From positions 1 to 64,000 of the forward strand of contig NZ_LCZJ02000025.1 in the NCBI RefSeq assembly GCF_001012825.1: DNA of 64,000 nt. Reading direction: 5' to 3'. This document shows, piece after piece, positions 52,290-61,233 of this stretch. The position numbers were made by a program, and so were the translations under genes. How positions within the stretch are numbered: position 1 is the stretch's first letter; every line of letters starts with the position of its first letter. The notes under the pieces were generated by a model, which searched no databases, was not told the DNA's origin, and worked only from the letters and a program-made list of their open reading frames with translations. The DNA comes from Paenibacillus etheri (GTDB lineage Bacteria; Bacillota; Bacilli; Paenibacillales; Paenibacillaceae).

Positions 52290-52550
52290 AAACAAAAAAA
52301 TCGCCCCCGTGTCTATTGTAGACATAGGGACGATTGAATAACCGTGTTACCACCCAGATTGCACCAATGAAAACGCTAATGCTAAAACATAGCATTGATG
52401 CCACTCGTGACGAGATATCGTTCGCCATTCCGCTCGGTGTTAGCCGAGATACTCCAAAGTGTAATTCGTACTCTTAGTATGTACCGGGTTTCATCAACCC
52501 CCGGCTTTCTGGAACAGGGACTAAGCTACTACTGGGCTTCTTCAACGTAT
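52290..52550 (-). promoter_or_regulatory. T-box riboswitch controlling tyrS
   Basis: The minus-strand leader ends in TGGGTGGTAACACGG (the T-box, about 52357-52342) followed by a terminator hairpin AATCGTCCC...GGGGGCGATTTTTTT (52335-52294). Upstream, stem I carries GAATTACACTTTGG; its TAC at 52463-52461 is a plausible tyrosine specifier. Uncharged tRNA-Tyr would pair with specifier and T-box to give the antiterminator and switch tyrS on. Confidence 0.92.
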
Positions 52551-52864
52551 ATCGTATATAAGATTACAGCCAGTATAGTGAAATAATTCTTCAATGTCAA
52601 CATATTAAGCTGAGAATACTGGGAAAGAAGATTTCCGCCTATCTGGAATTTGAAGTGGAGACGTACCGGAATCTTTACTCCCTTCAGCACATCGAAGTCC
52701 TTCTCAATCGTATTAAGGTCTACGATAACGCCGGGGTAGTCGATTGTCGAGTGCACTTCACAATCTGAATCGGTTTGCACTGTCCATTTGTAGGTACGCT
52801 TCAATGCGGCTGCTCGTTTGATATTCCTGCTATTAGCCTTTTCCACAATAAAAAACGCCAACAC
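52529..52864 (-). CDS. Doubtful small ORF between the AlkC-like gene and the tyrS leader
   Basis: A 111-codon frame with mixed composition (KRTYKWTVQTDSDCEVHSTIDYPGVIVDLN) and a hydrophobic end. It begins with TTG inside the T-run of the terminator at 52849-52897 and ends inside the T-box leader. No ribosome-binding site or family is evident. It may be a decayed gene or chance; it is the only coding candidate in this stretch. Confidence 0.25.
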   Translation of the reverse strand: MLAFFIVEKANSRNIKRAAALKRTYKWTVQTDSDCEVHSTIDYPGVIVDLNTIEKDFDVLKGVKIPVRLHFKFQIGGNLLSQYSQLNMLTLKNYFTILAVILYTIYVEEAQ

Positions 52865-52897
52865 ATAGATGCTAATTAGCGCATCGTGTTTGACGTT
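52849..52897 (-). terminator. Terminator of the AlkC/AlkD-like gene
   Basis: On the minus strand AACGTCAAACACGATGC...GCATCTATGTGTTGGCGTT forms an imperfect long stem and is followed by TTTTTATT. It starts 33 bases after the stop at 52930. Confidence 0.75.
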
Positions 52898-52929
52898 TTA
52901 TCTTTCACTCTAAAAGTGATACTTAATAT

Positions 52930-53742
52930 TCAACACAGATCAGTAATACTCCTTGTAGCCCGGGTTACAATCCGCTTCGTTTCCTTGGAGTCCGAAGAAT
53001 TTAACCACTTCTCGCTAAGCTGTATCACCCAGTCTGGATTACTTTTACTCGCATCGTTCAACCAATTACTTACAGAATCCTGAACGTATTTTGCCGGATC
53101 TGACTTAAGTGGTTCTAGTAGCGGAAGTGCTATTGCCGGGTTTTCTTTGAGCGCAGTAATATGCTTCGCCCATACCCCATGCGGCCGCGTCAACTCGATG
53201 GCATATCTCCTTATATTCGTATCTTGATCATGAACCCAGCTCTCTAAGAACTTAATGGATTCATCCAATTCTGCAATGACCGATTCCCTTAAAGCCATCC
53301 ATGAAATCTCACGCACCCCAAAATGATCATCCGCTGCAAAAGGACGGATATCCGTTAGCTTTTGCGATAGACTTAAAGATTGATTTAGACCAATCATATA
53401 GGCAGCCCAACAGCGGACACTATCAGAACGATGCTGAGCTAAAGCTGTGAATACTCGAAATTGTTCTACCTCTGTTTTGCTCTCCAATACCTGTTGCCAC
53501 TCACGCGCAATGGCGGGTATGAGCTTCATTATTTTCTTTTCCGATAAATCGCTCAGCCTTTGTAAAATAGGTTTGGATTCCTGTCCAAAGCTTAGCTCGT
53601 TCAGCACATTTCCCAGCAGCAAAAGATGATCCACAGCAAGCCATTCCGTTAGATTCACAGTCTGTAATTGTCCTTTATTCAGTAGTTCTACAACCTCAGC
53701 AGGAATATCACTTACTTTTCGAGCGCCCTTCCTATGTTCCAT
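52930..53742 (-). CDS. HEAT-repeat DNA alkylation repair protein (AlkC/AlkD-like)
   Basis: About 270 helical residues: RCWAAYMIGLNQSLSLSQKL, DDHFGVREISWMALRESVI, WVHDQDTNIRRYAIELTRPHGVWAKHI, PLLEPLKSDPAKYVQDSVSNWLNDASKSNPDWV. The RRYAIELTRPHGVW-like segment is what I associate with AlkC-type glycosylases, which remove N3-alkylated bases using a HEAT solenoid. Exact subfamily is uncertain. ATG 53742 is chosen for GGGAAG nine bases upstream; the frame is open to 53766. Adjacent genes do not suggest an operon. Confidence 0.78.
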   Translation of the reverse strand: MEHRKGARKVSDIPAEVVELLNKGQLQTVNLTEWLAVDHLLLLGNVLNELSFGQESKPILQRLSDLSEKKIMKLIPAIAREWQQVLESKTEVEQFRVFTALAQHRSDSVRCWAAYMIGLNQSLSLSQKLTDIRPFAADDHFGVREISWMALRESVIAELDESIKFLESWVHDQDTNIRRYAIELTRPHGVWAKHITALKENPAIALPLLEPLKSDPAKYVQDSVSNWLNDASKSNPDWVIQLSEKWLNSSDSKETKRIVTRATRSITDLC

Positions 53743-53854
53743 AGAAATCTTCCCTTCACCTATCATTTTAAAGGCTTGGATAACCTTCTTCTTTTCTCTA
53801 GGATACGGGTATTTCTAACTATAAAGATGTAATCTCATTTACAACTCATGGTTT

Positions 53855-54535
53855 TTATAAATTTCTTTCCAAGACCTTATCACGATGGATATGTATAGAT
53901 CTGAATCCTGTCTGAATCACCTCAGCCTTCACCAATTCTTGTAATGCTACCGTAACCGCTTCTCTGCTCGCACCAATCAAATTAGCGATTTCTTGATGTG
54001 ACAGTGGAACATTGATTCTGTAATAATTATCCTCTTTCTTAACCCCTAACTGATCAGATAGCTTTAAAAGAACGCACAATATTTTATCATGCAGATTTCC
54101 GATAGCTAGATTTTGCGATAACTGACTCATACTTTTTATTCGATCGCTCAATACTTGCATTAAGGACATCAAGAATCGAGGGCGGTGAGCTATAAATTCT
54201 TCAAATCTTGCAGGATCAATAGTACAGATATGACATTCTTCCATTGCTTCAATGTAATGAGCTTTGGTTCCAAACGAAATCATATCCATTTCACCAAAAA
54301 CATTACCCTCACTCAGAATATCCGACGTAAACTGCTTTCCATGCGCATTCAAGCGGTATAAGCGAACCTTTCCCTTTTTCACAAAAAATAATCCTTCAGA
54401 GAAGGTTGTCGGTGTTTGGATATATGTATTTTTCGGGACTACTGTTATTCGAGTTAACTCTTCCATTTCCATTAGATCTTCCAGCGCCAACGATTGAAGC
54501 AAATTGAATTGAGATAAATAATGAGTAGTCTCCAT
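53855..54535 (-). CDS. Crp/Fnr family transcriptional regulator
   Basis: A 226-residue regulator. The cyclic-nucleotide-binding-like beta-roll spans 10-125 (GLFFVKKGKVRLYRLNAHGKQFTSDILSEGNVFGEMD), followed by a long dimer helix and a winged helix (INVPLSHQEIANLIGASREAVTVALQELVKAEVI). No N-terminal Cys cluster for an Fe-S cluster is present, so it is not an oxygen-sensing Fnr; the ligand is unknown. The GSREAVT-like recognition helix is typical of the family. It is monocistronic, with its own AGGAGG just upstream of ATG 54535. Confidence 0.88.
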   Translation of the reverse strand: METTHYLSQFNLLQSLALEDLMEMEELTRITVVPKNTYIQTPTTFSEGLFFVKKGKVRLYRLNAHGKQFTSDILSEGNVFGEMDMISFGTKAHYIEAMEECHICTIDPARFEEFIAHRPRFLMSLMQVLSDRIKSMSQLSQNLAIGNLHDKILCVLLKLSDQLGVKKEDNYYRINVPLSHQEIANLIGASREAVTVALQELVKAEVIQTGFRSIHIHRDKVLERNL

Positions 54536-54588
54536 TGCCCCTCCTAATTCGTAAAACGTTATTCATTACTTTAGTATACATTACAAAA

Positions 54589-54613
54589 AAGCCACGTCCT
54601 AAGGACGCAGCTT
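54589..54613 (-). terminator. Terminator of the LLM oxidoreductase gene
   Basis: On the minus strand AAGC-TGC-GTCCTTAGGAC-GTG-GCTT is followed by TTTTTTG, immediately past the stop at 54619. It also separates this gene from the Crp/Fnr gene. Confidence 0.75.
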
Positions 54614-54618
54614 ATACG

Positions 54619-55674
54619 TTAACGATTACTTGCTTCCCAGCGCGCTACTTCTTCACGAACACGAGGGGCTACTTCCGTTCCCAGCAGTCTAATCGCCTGC
54701 ATAACATCCTTATGAGGCATTGTACCGTGGGGCATATGTAAGAAGAATCGGGTAATTCCCACATGCTTGCGTAGATGAATGATTTTGTTAGCAACGGTTT
54801 CTGGATCGCCTACATACAGAGCGCCATCAAAGCTGCAAGCTGCATCATAATCGGAACGATGGTATGGCGGTGTACCTTTTTCCTTCGCCCGCACATTGGT
54901 CCGAGCATGCGTTGAAGGGAAAAACTTCTCCAGGGCTAACTCGTTAGTCTCTGCAATAAACCCGTGTGAGTGTGAGGCAATAGGCAGGCTTGAAATATCA
55001 TAACCGGCCTCAGCCGCTGCTTTTTTGTAGAGCTGCACATGCTTCGCATAATCAAGCGGCTGAACATTTCCAATGATCGCCAAAACAAAAGGCAAACCTA
55101 ATGCCCCTGTGCGGATCGCAGACTCTGGACTTCCTGCACTCCCAATCCAAATCGGTAACGGATCTTGAACCGGACGCGGGTAAATACCCAGATTGTTTAT
55201 GGCCGCTCGATGTTTGCCACTCCAGCTTACTTTTTCTGACTTTTGGATGGCTAATAACAATTCCAGCTTCTCATTAAAGAGTTCTTCATAATCTTTCAGA
55301 TCATAGCCGAATAATGGAAAAGATTCCGTAAACGAACCACGGCCGATCATAATTTCTGCACGTCCGTTTGATATTCCGTCCAGCGTTGCAAAGTCTTGAA
55401 ATACACGAACGGGATCTGCTGAGGACAAGATCATTACGGCACTGGTCAGCCGAATCTTAGAAGTCAACGATGCCGCCGCAGCTAACACCACCGCAGGGGA
55501 TGAAGCCGCATAATCATGACGATGATGCTCACCCACTCCGTATACATCTAGTCCCACCTCTTCGGCAAGTACAATTTCCTCCACTACTTCACGTAATCGC
55601 TCTGCATGACTAATTGTCTCACCCGTTTGGACATCAGGGGTTGTCTCGACAAATGTGCTAATTCCAAGTTCCAC
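54619..55674 (-). CDS. LLM class flavin-dependent oxidoreductase (luciferase-like monooxygenase)
   Basis: A 351-residue TIM-barrel flavoprotein. Landmarks are ELGISTFVETTPD at the N-terminus, LAEEVGLDVYGVGEHHRHDYAASSPAVVLAAAAS, PVRVFQDFATLDGISNGRAEIMIGRGSF and PLPIWIGSAGSPESAIRTGALGLP. It uses FMNH2 and oxygen on an unknown substrate. The EHHRHDYAASSP segment marks the subgroup often annotated simply as LLM oxidoreductase. It stands alone; AGGAGG lies upstream of ATG 55674. Confidence 0.9.
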   Translation of the reverse strand: MELGISTFVETTPDVQTGETISHAERLREVVEEIVLAEEVGLDVYGVGEHHRHDYAASSPAVVLAAAASLTSKIRLTSAVMILSSADPVRVFQDFATLDGISNGRAEIMIGRGSFTESFPLFGYDLKDYEELFNEKLELLLAIQKSEKVSWSGKHRAAINNLGIYPRPVQDPLPIWIGSAGSPESAIRTGALGLPFVLAIIGNVQPLDYAKHVQLYKKAAAEAGYDISSLPIASHSHGFIAETNELALEKFFPSTHARTNVRAKEKGTPPYHRSDYDAACSFDGALYVGDPETVANKIIHLRKHVGITRFFLHMPHGTMPHKDVMQAIRLLGTEVAPRVREEVARWEASNR

Positions 55675-56070
55675 TTTTCATTTCCTCCTAATGTTCTGCG
55701 CGACTGCATTATTCTCTAGATGTAATTGGTTAATTATTCATAATTACATTTAATCAAGAAACCAATTATAATAGGATTCCCCGATAATTCCAACTATTTC
55801 AGTTCCCGTCGATCATTGATCGAACTGAGGAGCCCTTATTTCTATGATTCTGATCATTTGCTAGATTATCGGAATCAGATACAGCTATTTGCTCAAAACA
55901 GCATCCAATAAGCAGCAAACGAAAAAGCGCAATTGTACTTTTTAAAACTATTTAACTTTTTTAATAAGAATTGAAGGTGTGTAACTATTACGATGTAATA
56001 GCCATTTACCAAGAGAATATTAAAAGACCACTATCACCTAAAAAAAGGAATGTTAGTGGTCCATTTATAG
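55675..56070. other. Intergenic region without recognisable gene
   Basis: 396 A/T-rich bases between the LLM gene and the surface-glycan cluster. Apart from the hairpin at 56026-56061 I see no conserved motif, coding frame or repeat. TATAAT-like boxes occur but cannot be assigned with confidence. Confidence 0.5.
56026..56061 (-). terminator. Hairpin after the acyltransferase gene
   Basis: GACCACTA and TAGTGGTC (8 bp) flank a 20-base loop that itself contains a T-run when read on the minus strand. It lies 10 bases past the stop at 56071. It is a weak terminator candidate. Confidence 0.4.
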
Positions 56071-57189
56071 CTAATTTATGTTCCCAATGCTTGAGCTAAT
56101 GGGCTTATCCAGCGGTTTCGGAGGTTTTCTCTGATTGATTCCAATCCCGATTCGTCCGAATACAAAGGCTCCGCCTGGTATGCGATTCGCGAGATTCATG
56201 ATGATCGCAGAGCCTACCACACACCCGATAAATTGCAGCAGAACACTGAAGAGTCCAAGGTTTTGCAACCCGAATGAAGATGGAATTTTGACAAACAAAG
56301 CCAACAGTAACGGGTGAAGCAAGTATATGCCGAAGGAGTATCTACTGCTCCACTCTAGCACGCGCGGCACTTTTTTTAATGAAGAAGCTACTGTGAAGAG
56401 TAATAGAATCATGCTCATAGCGAAAAGTAACATATCGATTCTCTTAGAACTATGCGCCGTAATCCAGCCTTTTCCGTTCACGAACAGTACTAGCGCCCCT
56501 GTTAGAACCGGAAGCATGTAGACAACTAATCGGAACTGTTTTAATTTTTCCCGGAACCAACTCTCATGTCGCCCCAAGTAGTACGCTACAGTAAAGTAGA
56601 AAATCCAGCCCGGAGAGAATATCCAATACATTTTATCCCAGAAATAATGAGCGGCTACTGTATCCACGGGTTTGGTGAAGTTGAAAAAACCTAAATACAC
56701 TACGTTTATAACGAATGAGGCAATCAGTATAGAGCGTGGAGTGAATTTTTTGGCATGCTTTTGAAATAAGAGGAACAATGCATAAAACTGAAAAATAATG
56801 AGGATAAAGTAGCCATGAAAATCGCCAAGTAACAAATGACGCCAGAGGAAATACCAAAAAGCCTGAAGAAGCGGAATCCCTTCACTACTCGCCATATCCA
56901 ACCCTTTTAAACCTGCGTACAAAGCCCCGAAAAAAAAGTAGGGAAGCATTATATACTTGATTCGTTTCTCCCAAAATCTCGCGGGAATTCCATCTGGGTA
57001 AGCAAAAGACAATACAAATTGAGAGATAAATACGAATACTGGCGTGCCAAACGTAAGCAGTAGACCCACCGACTCCACCCAAGGTGTATTTCCATCATCA
57101 TAGACGCGATATAAAGCATGCAGCAGCGCTATACTCAGGCAGGCTATACTACGCAGAACAAACATTTCCGAATTCAATTTTCGTTCCAT
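56071..57189 (-). CDS. Acyltransferase family 3 membrane protein (exopolysaccharide O-acylation)
   Basis: A 372-residue integral membrane protein with about ten helices. It shows the acyltransferase-3 start SEMFVLRSIACLSIALLHALYRVY (with the conserved LRSIA...H), then TPVFVFISQFVLSFAYP and the late SFGIYLLHPLLLA motif. Such proteins transfer acetyl or succinyl groups onto surface polysaccharide. The start ATG 57189 follows AAAGGGG. It lies 27 bases downstream of the epimerase gene and shares its transcript, so it likely decorates the glycan built by this cluster. Confidence 0.88.
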   Translation of the reverse strand: MERKLNSEMFVLRSIACLSIALLHALYRVYDDGNTPWVESVGLLLTFGTPVFVFISQFVLSFAYPDGIPARFWEKRIKYIMLPYFFFGALYAGLKGLDMASSEGIPLLQAFWYFLWRHLLLGDFHGYFILIIFQFYALFLLFQKHAKKFTPRSILIASFVINVVYLGFFNFTKPVDTVAAHYFWDKMYWIFSPGWIFYFTVAYYLGRHESWFREKLKQFRLVVYMLPVLTGALVLFVNGKGWITAHSSKRIDMLLFAMSMILLLFTVASSLKKVPRVLEWSSRYSFGIYLLHPLLLALFVKIPSSFGLQNLGLFSVLLQFIGCVVGSAIIMNLANRIPGGAFVFGRIGIGINQRKPPKPLDKPISSSIGNIN

Positions 57190-57216
57190 GGGGCTGACCC
57201 CTTTCGCTATTTGCGT

Positions 57217-58161
57217 TTAATGGTCCACAGCACTGCCTACAGTCAATCGGGCTGCAATCGTCTTCTCCAATCCTTGGTGAAGGTCATGGTTAGGAGACCA
57301 AGACATCAACTCATTAGCTTTCCTATTGTTTAAGTAGCTGTGAAGAATATCTCCCGGCCGAGCCTGTTCATGAATTGTTTGGGAATCTCGACCTGTAATA
57401 CCGCCTATCATCTCAACAATTGAATTAATTGAGGTAGCCACCCCACAGCTAATATTCATGATATGATTATCCACTTTGTCATCTGTACGAGCTGCATCTA
57501 CAAACGCCTGTGCGACATCCTCAACATAGACAAAATCCCTGGTCTGTTCTCCATCCCCATAGACCACAAGCTCCTTGCCTTGCTTCATGCGATCCAGAAA
57601 AATCGAAACGACACCCGCTTCACCATGTGAGCTTTGCCGAGGTCCATATACGTTGGCAAGACGAAGAATGGTGTACTTCAGCCCGTGCATGCTGGCAAAC
57701 ATACGAATATAGGACTCAGGAACGCTTTTGGATACCCCATAACAAGATTCAGGATTTAGGGGATGTTTCTCGTCAATGCTCAAATATTCAGGATTACCAT
57801 ATACGGCGGCCGATGAGGCGTACACGATCTTGTTAACCTGATGAGCCTCACACATCCGCAGGACATTTAGTGTGCCAACAATATTCACATTCGCATCAAA
57901 CAATGGATTCCGCTGTGATTCTCTTACGTCGATCTGTGCAGCCAGATGAATGACCACATCCGGTTTCTCTCGGATAAAGACCTCACTGAGTGTCTCATCC
58001 CGAATATCGTACGGATATAGAAGAGCGGAAGGATTTCTATAGATTGAGCCGGAAGCGCCCGATAAATTATCTACAATTACAGTTTCAATCCCTTCTCTTA
58101 TAAGCTGATCGACAACATGTGACCCAATAAAACCAAGTCCCCCAGTTACTAACACCTTCAA
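57217..58161 (-). CDS. NAD-dependent sugar epimerase/dehydratase (UDP-glucose 4-epimerase-like)
   Basis: A 314-residue extended SDR. It has the NAD-binding KVLVTGGLGFIGSHVVDQL, LAAQIDVRESQ, catalytic SSAAVYG and YGVSK (Tyr/Lys), and RLANVYGPRQ, with FVYVEDVAQAF near the sugar-nucleotide site. The pattern fits UDP-glucose or UDP-GlcNAc 4-epimerases (GalE/WbpP-like). The start is TTG 58161 with AAAGGAG eleven bases upstream. It supplies a sugar nucleotide for the glycan cluster and pairs with the acyltransferase gene. Confidence 0.88.
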   Translation of the reverse strand: MKVLVTGGLGFIGSHVVDQLIREGIETVIVDNLSGASGSIYRNPSALLYPYDIRDETLSEVFIREKPDVVIHLAAQIDVRESQRNPLFDANVNIVGTLNVLRMCEAHQVNKIVYASSAAVYGNPEYLSIDEKHPLNPESCYGVSKSVPESYIRMFASMHGLKYTILRLANVYGPRQSSHGEAGVVSIFLDRMKQGKELVVYGDGEQTRDFVYVEDVAQAFVDAARTDDKVDNHIMNISCGVATSINSIVEMIGGITGRDSQTIHEQARPGDILHSYLNNRKANELMSWSPNHDLHQGLEKTIAARLTVGSAVDH

Positions 58162-58356
58162 ATAAAAAACTCCTTTCGCCCTTTAAGAGTGCTCTTTGTA
58201 CCGTGCATCTGTAGAAAAGTTCACATAAAATACTTAAGAAGAAACGATGTTGCCATCCTTTATGGACAACAACCGTTACTCGTAGAAATATAGGGACGAT
58301 ATATAACCTGAAACTTAGCCTTATATTTCAAATCAAATAATAAAGGAGTGAAGTAT

Positions 58357-60003
58357 ATGGCAACTGCACCTATTCCAGATAATTCTGTAACAACGTCCGT
58401 TATTGTGGACGGCGCGGTCACTTCTATTAAATTAGACCCTGAAACTAACGGTTACGTGAATGTTCGATCCTATGGAGCTACAGGGAATGGTACTAAAGAT
58501 GACACCGTCTCGATTCAGAATGCAATCAATGCCGGAAATGCCAAACGCAAGGTTGTTATTTTCCCGCCTGGTGTATATAAAGTATCTTCAGGTCGCATGC
58601 GTAATCCTTCCAGCCTTGAATGGTGGTGTCTTCGCATTCCAACCGGAACTAGCCTAAGCTTTGAATCAGGGTCTAAGCTGTTATTGGCTTCGAACCCACC
58701 ATCAGATACTAGAGTACTTGTCATCTTAAATGCTTCTAATATCACGATAACGGGCGCTCTCGAAATTGATGGAAGTGCTTCGACTGTGAAATCAAACGTC
58801 AACGATCAGCTTCACGGCTTGTTCATTTCTTCTTCGCAAAATATATCCATCGAATCGGTGTACTCCCATGATTGCTACGGTGATAATATTTTTATTGGAG
58901 GTACGGAAGAAATTCCATCCGTTAATGTGCAGATCGGGTATGCGCGCTGTGAAACGGCTGGGCGTAAGAACTTCGTCATCCATTTTGTAGATCAACTTCA
59001 TGTCAACAGAGCCGTCTTAAACAACAGTCGTGGTGGAGCGCCTAGCTTCACTGGAGCTAACTCTTTAGATTTGGAACCCGATGAGTTCAAAGGAACACGC
59101 AGCTTTTATCAACGCTTCGACTCCTTGACTACCACTGGTTTCGGTAATGATCTGTCGGCAGGACTTACAGATGAAATCGCTAGACTTTGGACGCTCGACA
59201 TCGGTTCACTTGATATGCGTGTTGCTGGATCCGTAAGTCCAGCATTACTGTCTTATGGACTGACTATGAAAGTAAGTCATTTGTCTATTCGTTCCACAGA
59301 TCATAAAGCCAGTTACGGTTTGCAGACGATATATTCGCAACTTATTGACATCGCTAGCGCAAAGTTCGATGGCATCGGCGGCCCTGCCATTTATGCTGCG
59401 TTTAATGCTGCTGGAGGTAAACCAAGATTGCATATCGGATCGTTAGGAGTATACGGCTCAGGCTCCACCTTAGCTAGCGGAGTCCGAATCGACGGAGGAG
59501 ATCTTTATGTGGGGACAATGGATGTACAGGATCTAGTAGGGAGTACTTTATTCTTGTTCGCTACGCAATCAGACACGATGGTTACTGTTGACAATATGAT
59601 CGTTCGTAACAGCGGGACTAATCAGGTAGTACTAGTCTCTTCTTATGGCTCATCTAAACCATTCTTGCATTTGAACAATGTAGCGGTGTTTGATACCCGT
59701 TCAGTAAAGGTAAAACGCATTCTAGAATTTGAAACGTTGGTTGCCATGCAAGGTACTTCCCTTGGCACCATGTATAATCCGTATGCTTTAACGGAATGGT
59801 TCTCTACCTACGGCAACTTTAAAAGGGCCGTCCGACTCGTTGGTGGAACATTACTTCCTGCAGTATTCATCGTGGAAGATTCGCCCGAGGGAACTATAAC
59901 CGCTCCGATTGGCAGTCTGGCTATGCGAACAGATGGTGTAGCTAAAGCCACTTTTTATGTGAAAGAAAGCGGAAACGGTGCTAACGGTTGGGTTGCCAAG
60001 TAA
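58357..60003 (+). CDS. Right-handed beta-helix protein (pectate-lyase-3/GH28-like N-terminus)
   Basis: About 548 residues. After a short coil (VTTSVIVDGAVTSIKLD) comes the pectate-lyase-3 signature NVRSYGATGNGTKDDTVSIQNAIN, then rungs of a parallel beta-helix (IVNASNITITGALEIDGSAS, DCYGDNIFIGGTEE). No signal peptide is visible. Such proteins act as lyases or hydrolases of polysaccharide or as non-catalytic surface fibres; catalytic residues cannot be assigned by eye. ATG 58357 has AAAGGAG eight bases upstream; the in-frame GTG at 58348 overlaps that site. It is the only plus-strand gene in the glycan cluster, suggesting it processes the polymer. Confidence 0.82.
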   Translation: MATAPIPDNSVTTSVIVDGAVTSIKLDPETNGYVNVRSYGATGNGTKDDTVSIQNAINAGNAKRKVVIFPPGVYKVSSGRMRNPSSLEWWCLRIPTGTSLSFESGSKLLLASNPPSDTRVLVILNASNITITGALEIDGSASTVKSNVNDQLHGLFISSSQNISIESVYSHDCYGDNIFIGGTEEIPSVNVQIGYARCETAGRKNFVIHFVDQLHVNRAVLNNSRGGAPSFTGANSLDLEPDEFKGTRSFYQRFDSLTTTGFGNDLSAGLTDEIARLWTLDIGSLDMRVAGSVSPALLSYGLTMKVSHLSIRSTDHKASYGLQTIYSQLIDIASAKFDGIGGPAIYAAFNAAGGKPRLHIGSLGVYGSGSTLASGVRIDGGDLYVGTMDVQDLVGSTLFLFATQSDTMVTVDNMIVRNSGTNQVVLVSSYGSSKPFLHLNNVAVFDTRSVKVKRILEFETLVAMQGTSLGTMYNPYALTEWFSTYGNFKRAVRLVGGTLLPAVFIVEDSPEGTITAPIGSLAMRTDGVAKATFYVKESGNGANGWVAK

Positions 60004-60007
60004 TCTT

Positions 60008-61174
60008 TCAGCGGTTCTGTATGCATGACTCTATCGCATCCATTACACGTGCTAGATCATCATCCGATAAGGAGCTTCCAGAGGGTAGACATACACCTTT
60101 TGTGAACAATTGATCAGATACACTATGACCCTCCATGTATGGATAATAGAAGGCGTTCTCGAACAGAGGTTGCAAATGTAGTGGTTTCCATACAGGTCTA
60201 GCTTCAATATTGTTAAAATCCAGGCACTTTAAGAGTTGATTAGCGGAGAATCCAGCAATCTCATCATCAATTGTTAGCGCACTTAACCAGCGTGTACTTC
60301 GACAATTAGGCGCTTCCGGCATAAAATGAAGACCAGGAATGGATCCCAGTCGCTCTGAGTACACTCGGGAAATATGTCTACGTCGCTTGACTCTTTCCTC
60401 TAGTAGCTCCAGTTGCCCCCGGCCTATAGCTGCCAACAGGTTACTGAGACGGTAGTTATAACCCATTTCGGAATGCTGATAATGTGGTGCAGTATCACGT
60501 GCTTGCGTAGACCAAAAACGGGCTTGTTCTAATGCATCGGTATCATCCGACACAAGCATACCTCCACCTGAGGTTGTAATAATTTTATTTCCGTTGAAAG
60601 AATAGATTCCGAAGCGCCCCCAAGTCCCACTTGCCTTTCCGTGATAAAAAGCACCTAGTGATTCAGCAGCATCCTCTATCAAAGTTATACCGTAACGATT
60701 CGCGATTTCTACAATGGGCTCCATGTCTGCGCTCTGCCCGTACAAATTGACAACAACGGCTGCTTTAGGGAGTAGCCCTCTGTCATTTAAATCCTGGCAG
60801 GCCCGCTGAAAGGCTAGTGGACACATATTCCATGTCTCTGGTTCTGAGTCTACAAATACAGGTGTAGCCCCCAAATATAGAATAGGATTGGCACTAGCTA
60901 CGAACGTGAGCGTCGAACAAATCACGTAATCTCCTTGAGAAACGCCGGCTAGACGTAGTGCAAGATGAATTGCCGCGGTTCCAGAGCTTAACGCAAGTGC
61001 ACCCTTTGAACCTGTATAGTCGGCCATCTCCCGCTCGAAAGCATCGACTTGTGGTCCAATGGGAGCGATCCAGCCAGAGTGAATCGCATCCTCCAAATAA
61101 GCCTGTTCACGTCCACTTACATGGGGTGGAGATAACAAGATTCGTGGTAGAATGCTTGGTTGAATAATACTCAT
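60008..61174 (-). CDS. DegT/DnrJ/EryC1/StrS sugar aminotransferase (PglE-like)
   Basis: A 388-residue PLP enzyme. It shows SPPHVSGREQAYLEDAIHSGWIAPIG, GALALSSGTAAIHLALRLAGV, IEDAAESLGAFYHGKASG and the PLP-lysine in FNGNKIITTSGGGML. It would make a 4-amino-sugar nucleotide from a 4-keto precursor. The partner dehydratase is not in the window. The gene is convergent with the beta-helix gene, only four bases between stops, and leads 59 bases after the FemAB-like gene. The start ATG 61174 has AAAGGAG upstream. Confidence 0.9.
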   Translation of the reverse strand: MSIIQPSILPRILLSPPHVSGREQAYLEDAIHSGWIAPIGPQVDAFEREMADYTGSKGALALSSGTAAIHLALRLAGVSQGDYVICSTLTFVASANPILYLGATPVFVDSEPETWNMCPLAFQRACQDLNDRGLLPKAAVVVNLYGQSADMEPIVEIANRYGITLIEDAAESLGAFYHGKASGTWGRFGIYSFNGNKIITTSGGGMLVSDDTDALEQARFWSTQARDTAPHYQHSEMGYNYRLSNLLAAIGRGQLELLEERVKRRRHISRVYSERLGSIPGLHFMPEAPNCRSTRWLSALTIDDEIAGFSANQLLKCLDFNNIEARPVWKPLHLQPLFENAFYYPYMEGHSVSDQLFTKGVCLPSGSSLSDDDLARVMDAIESCIQNR

Positions 61175-61233
61175 GCCTTGCTCCTTTCTCCATTTGGATG
61201 CTTTAATCCAGATGGATTACATATCTTATTGAC

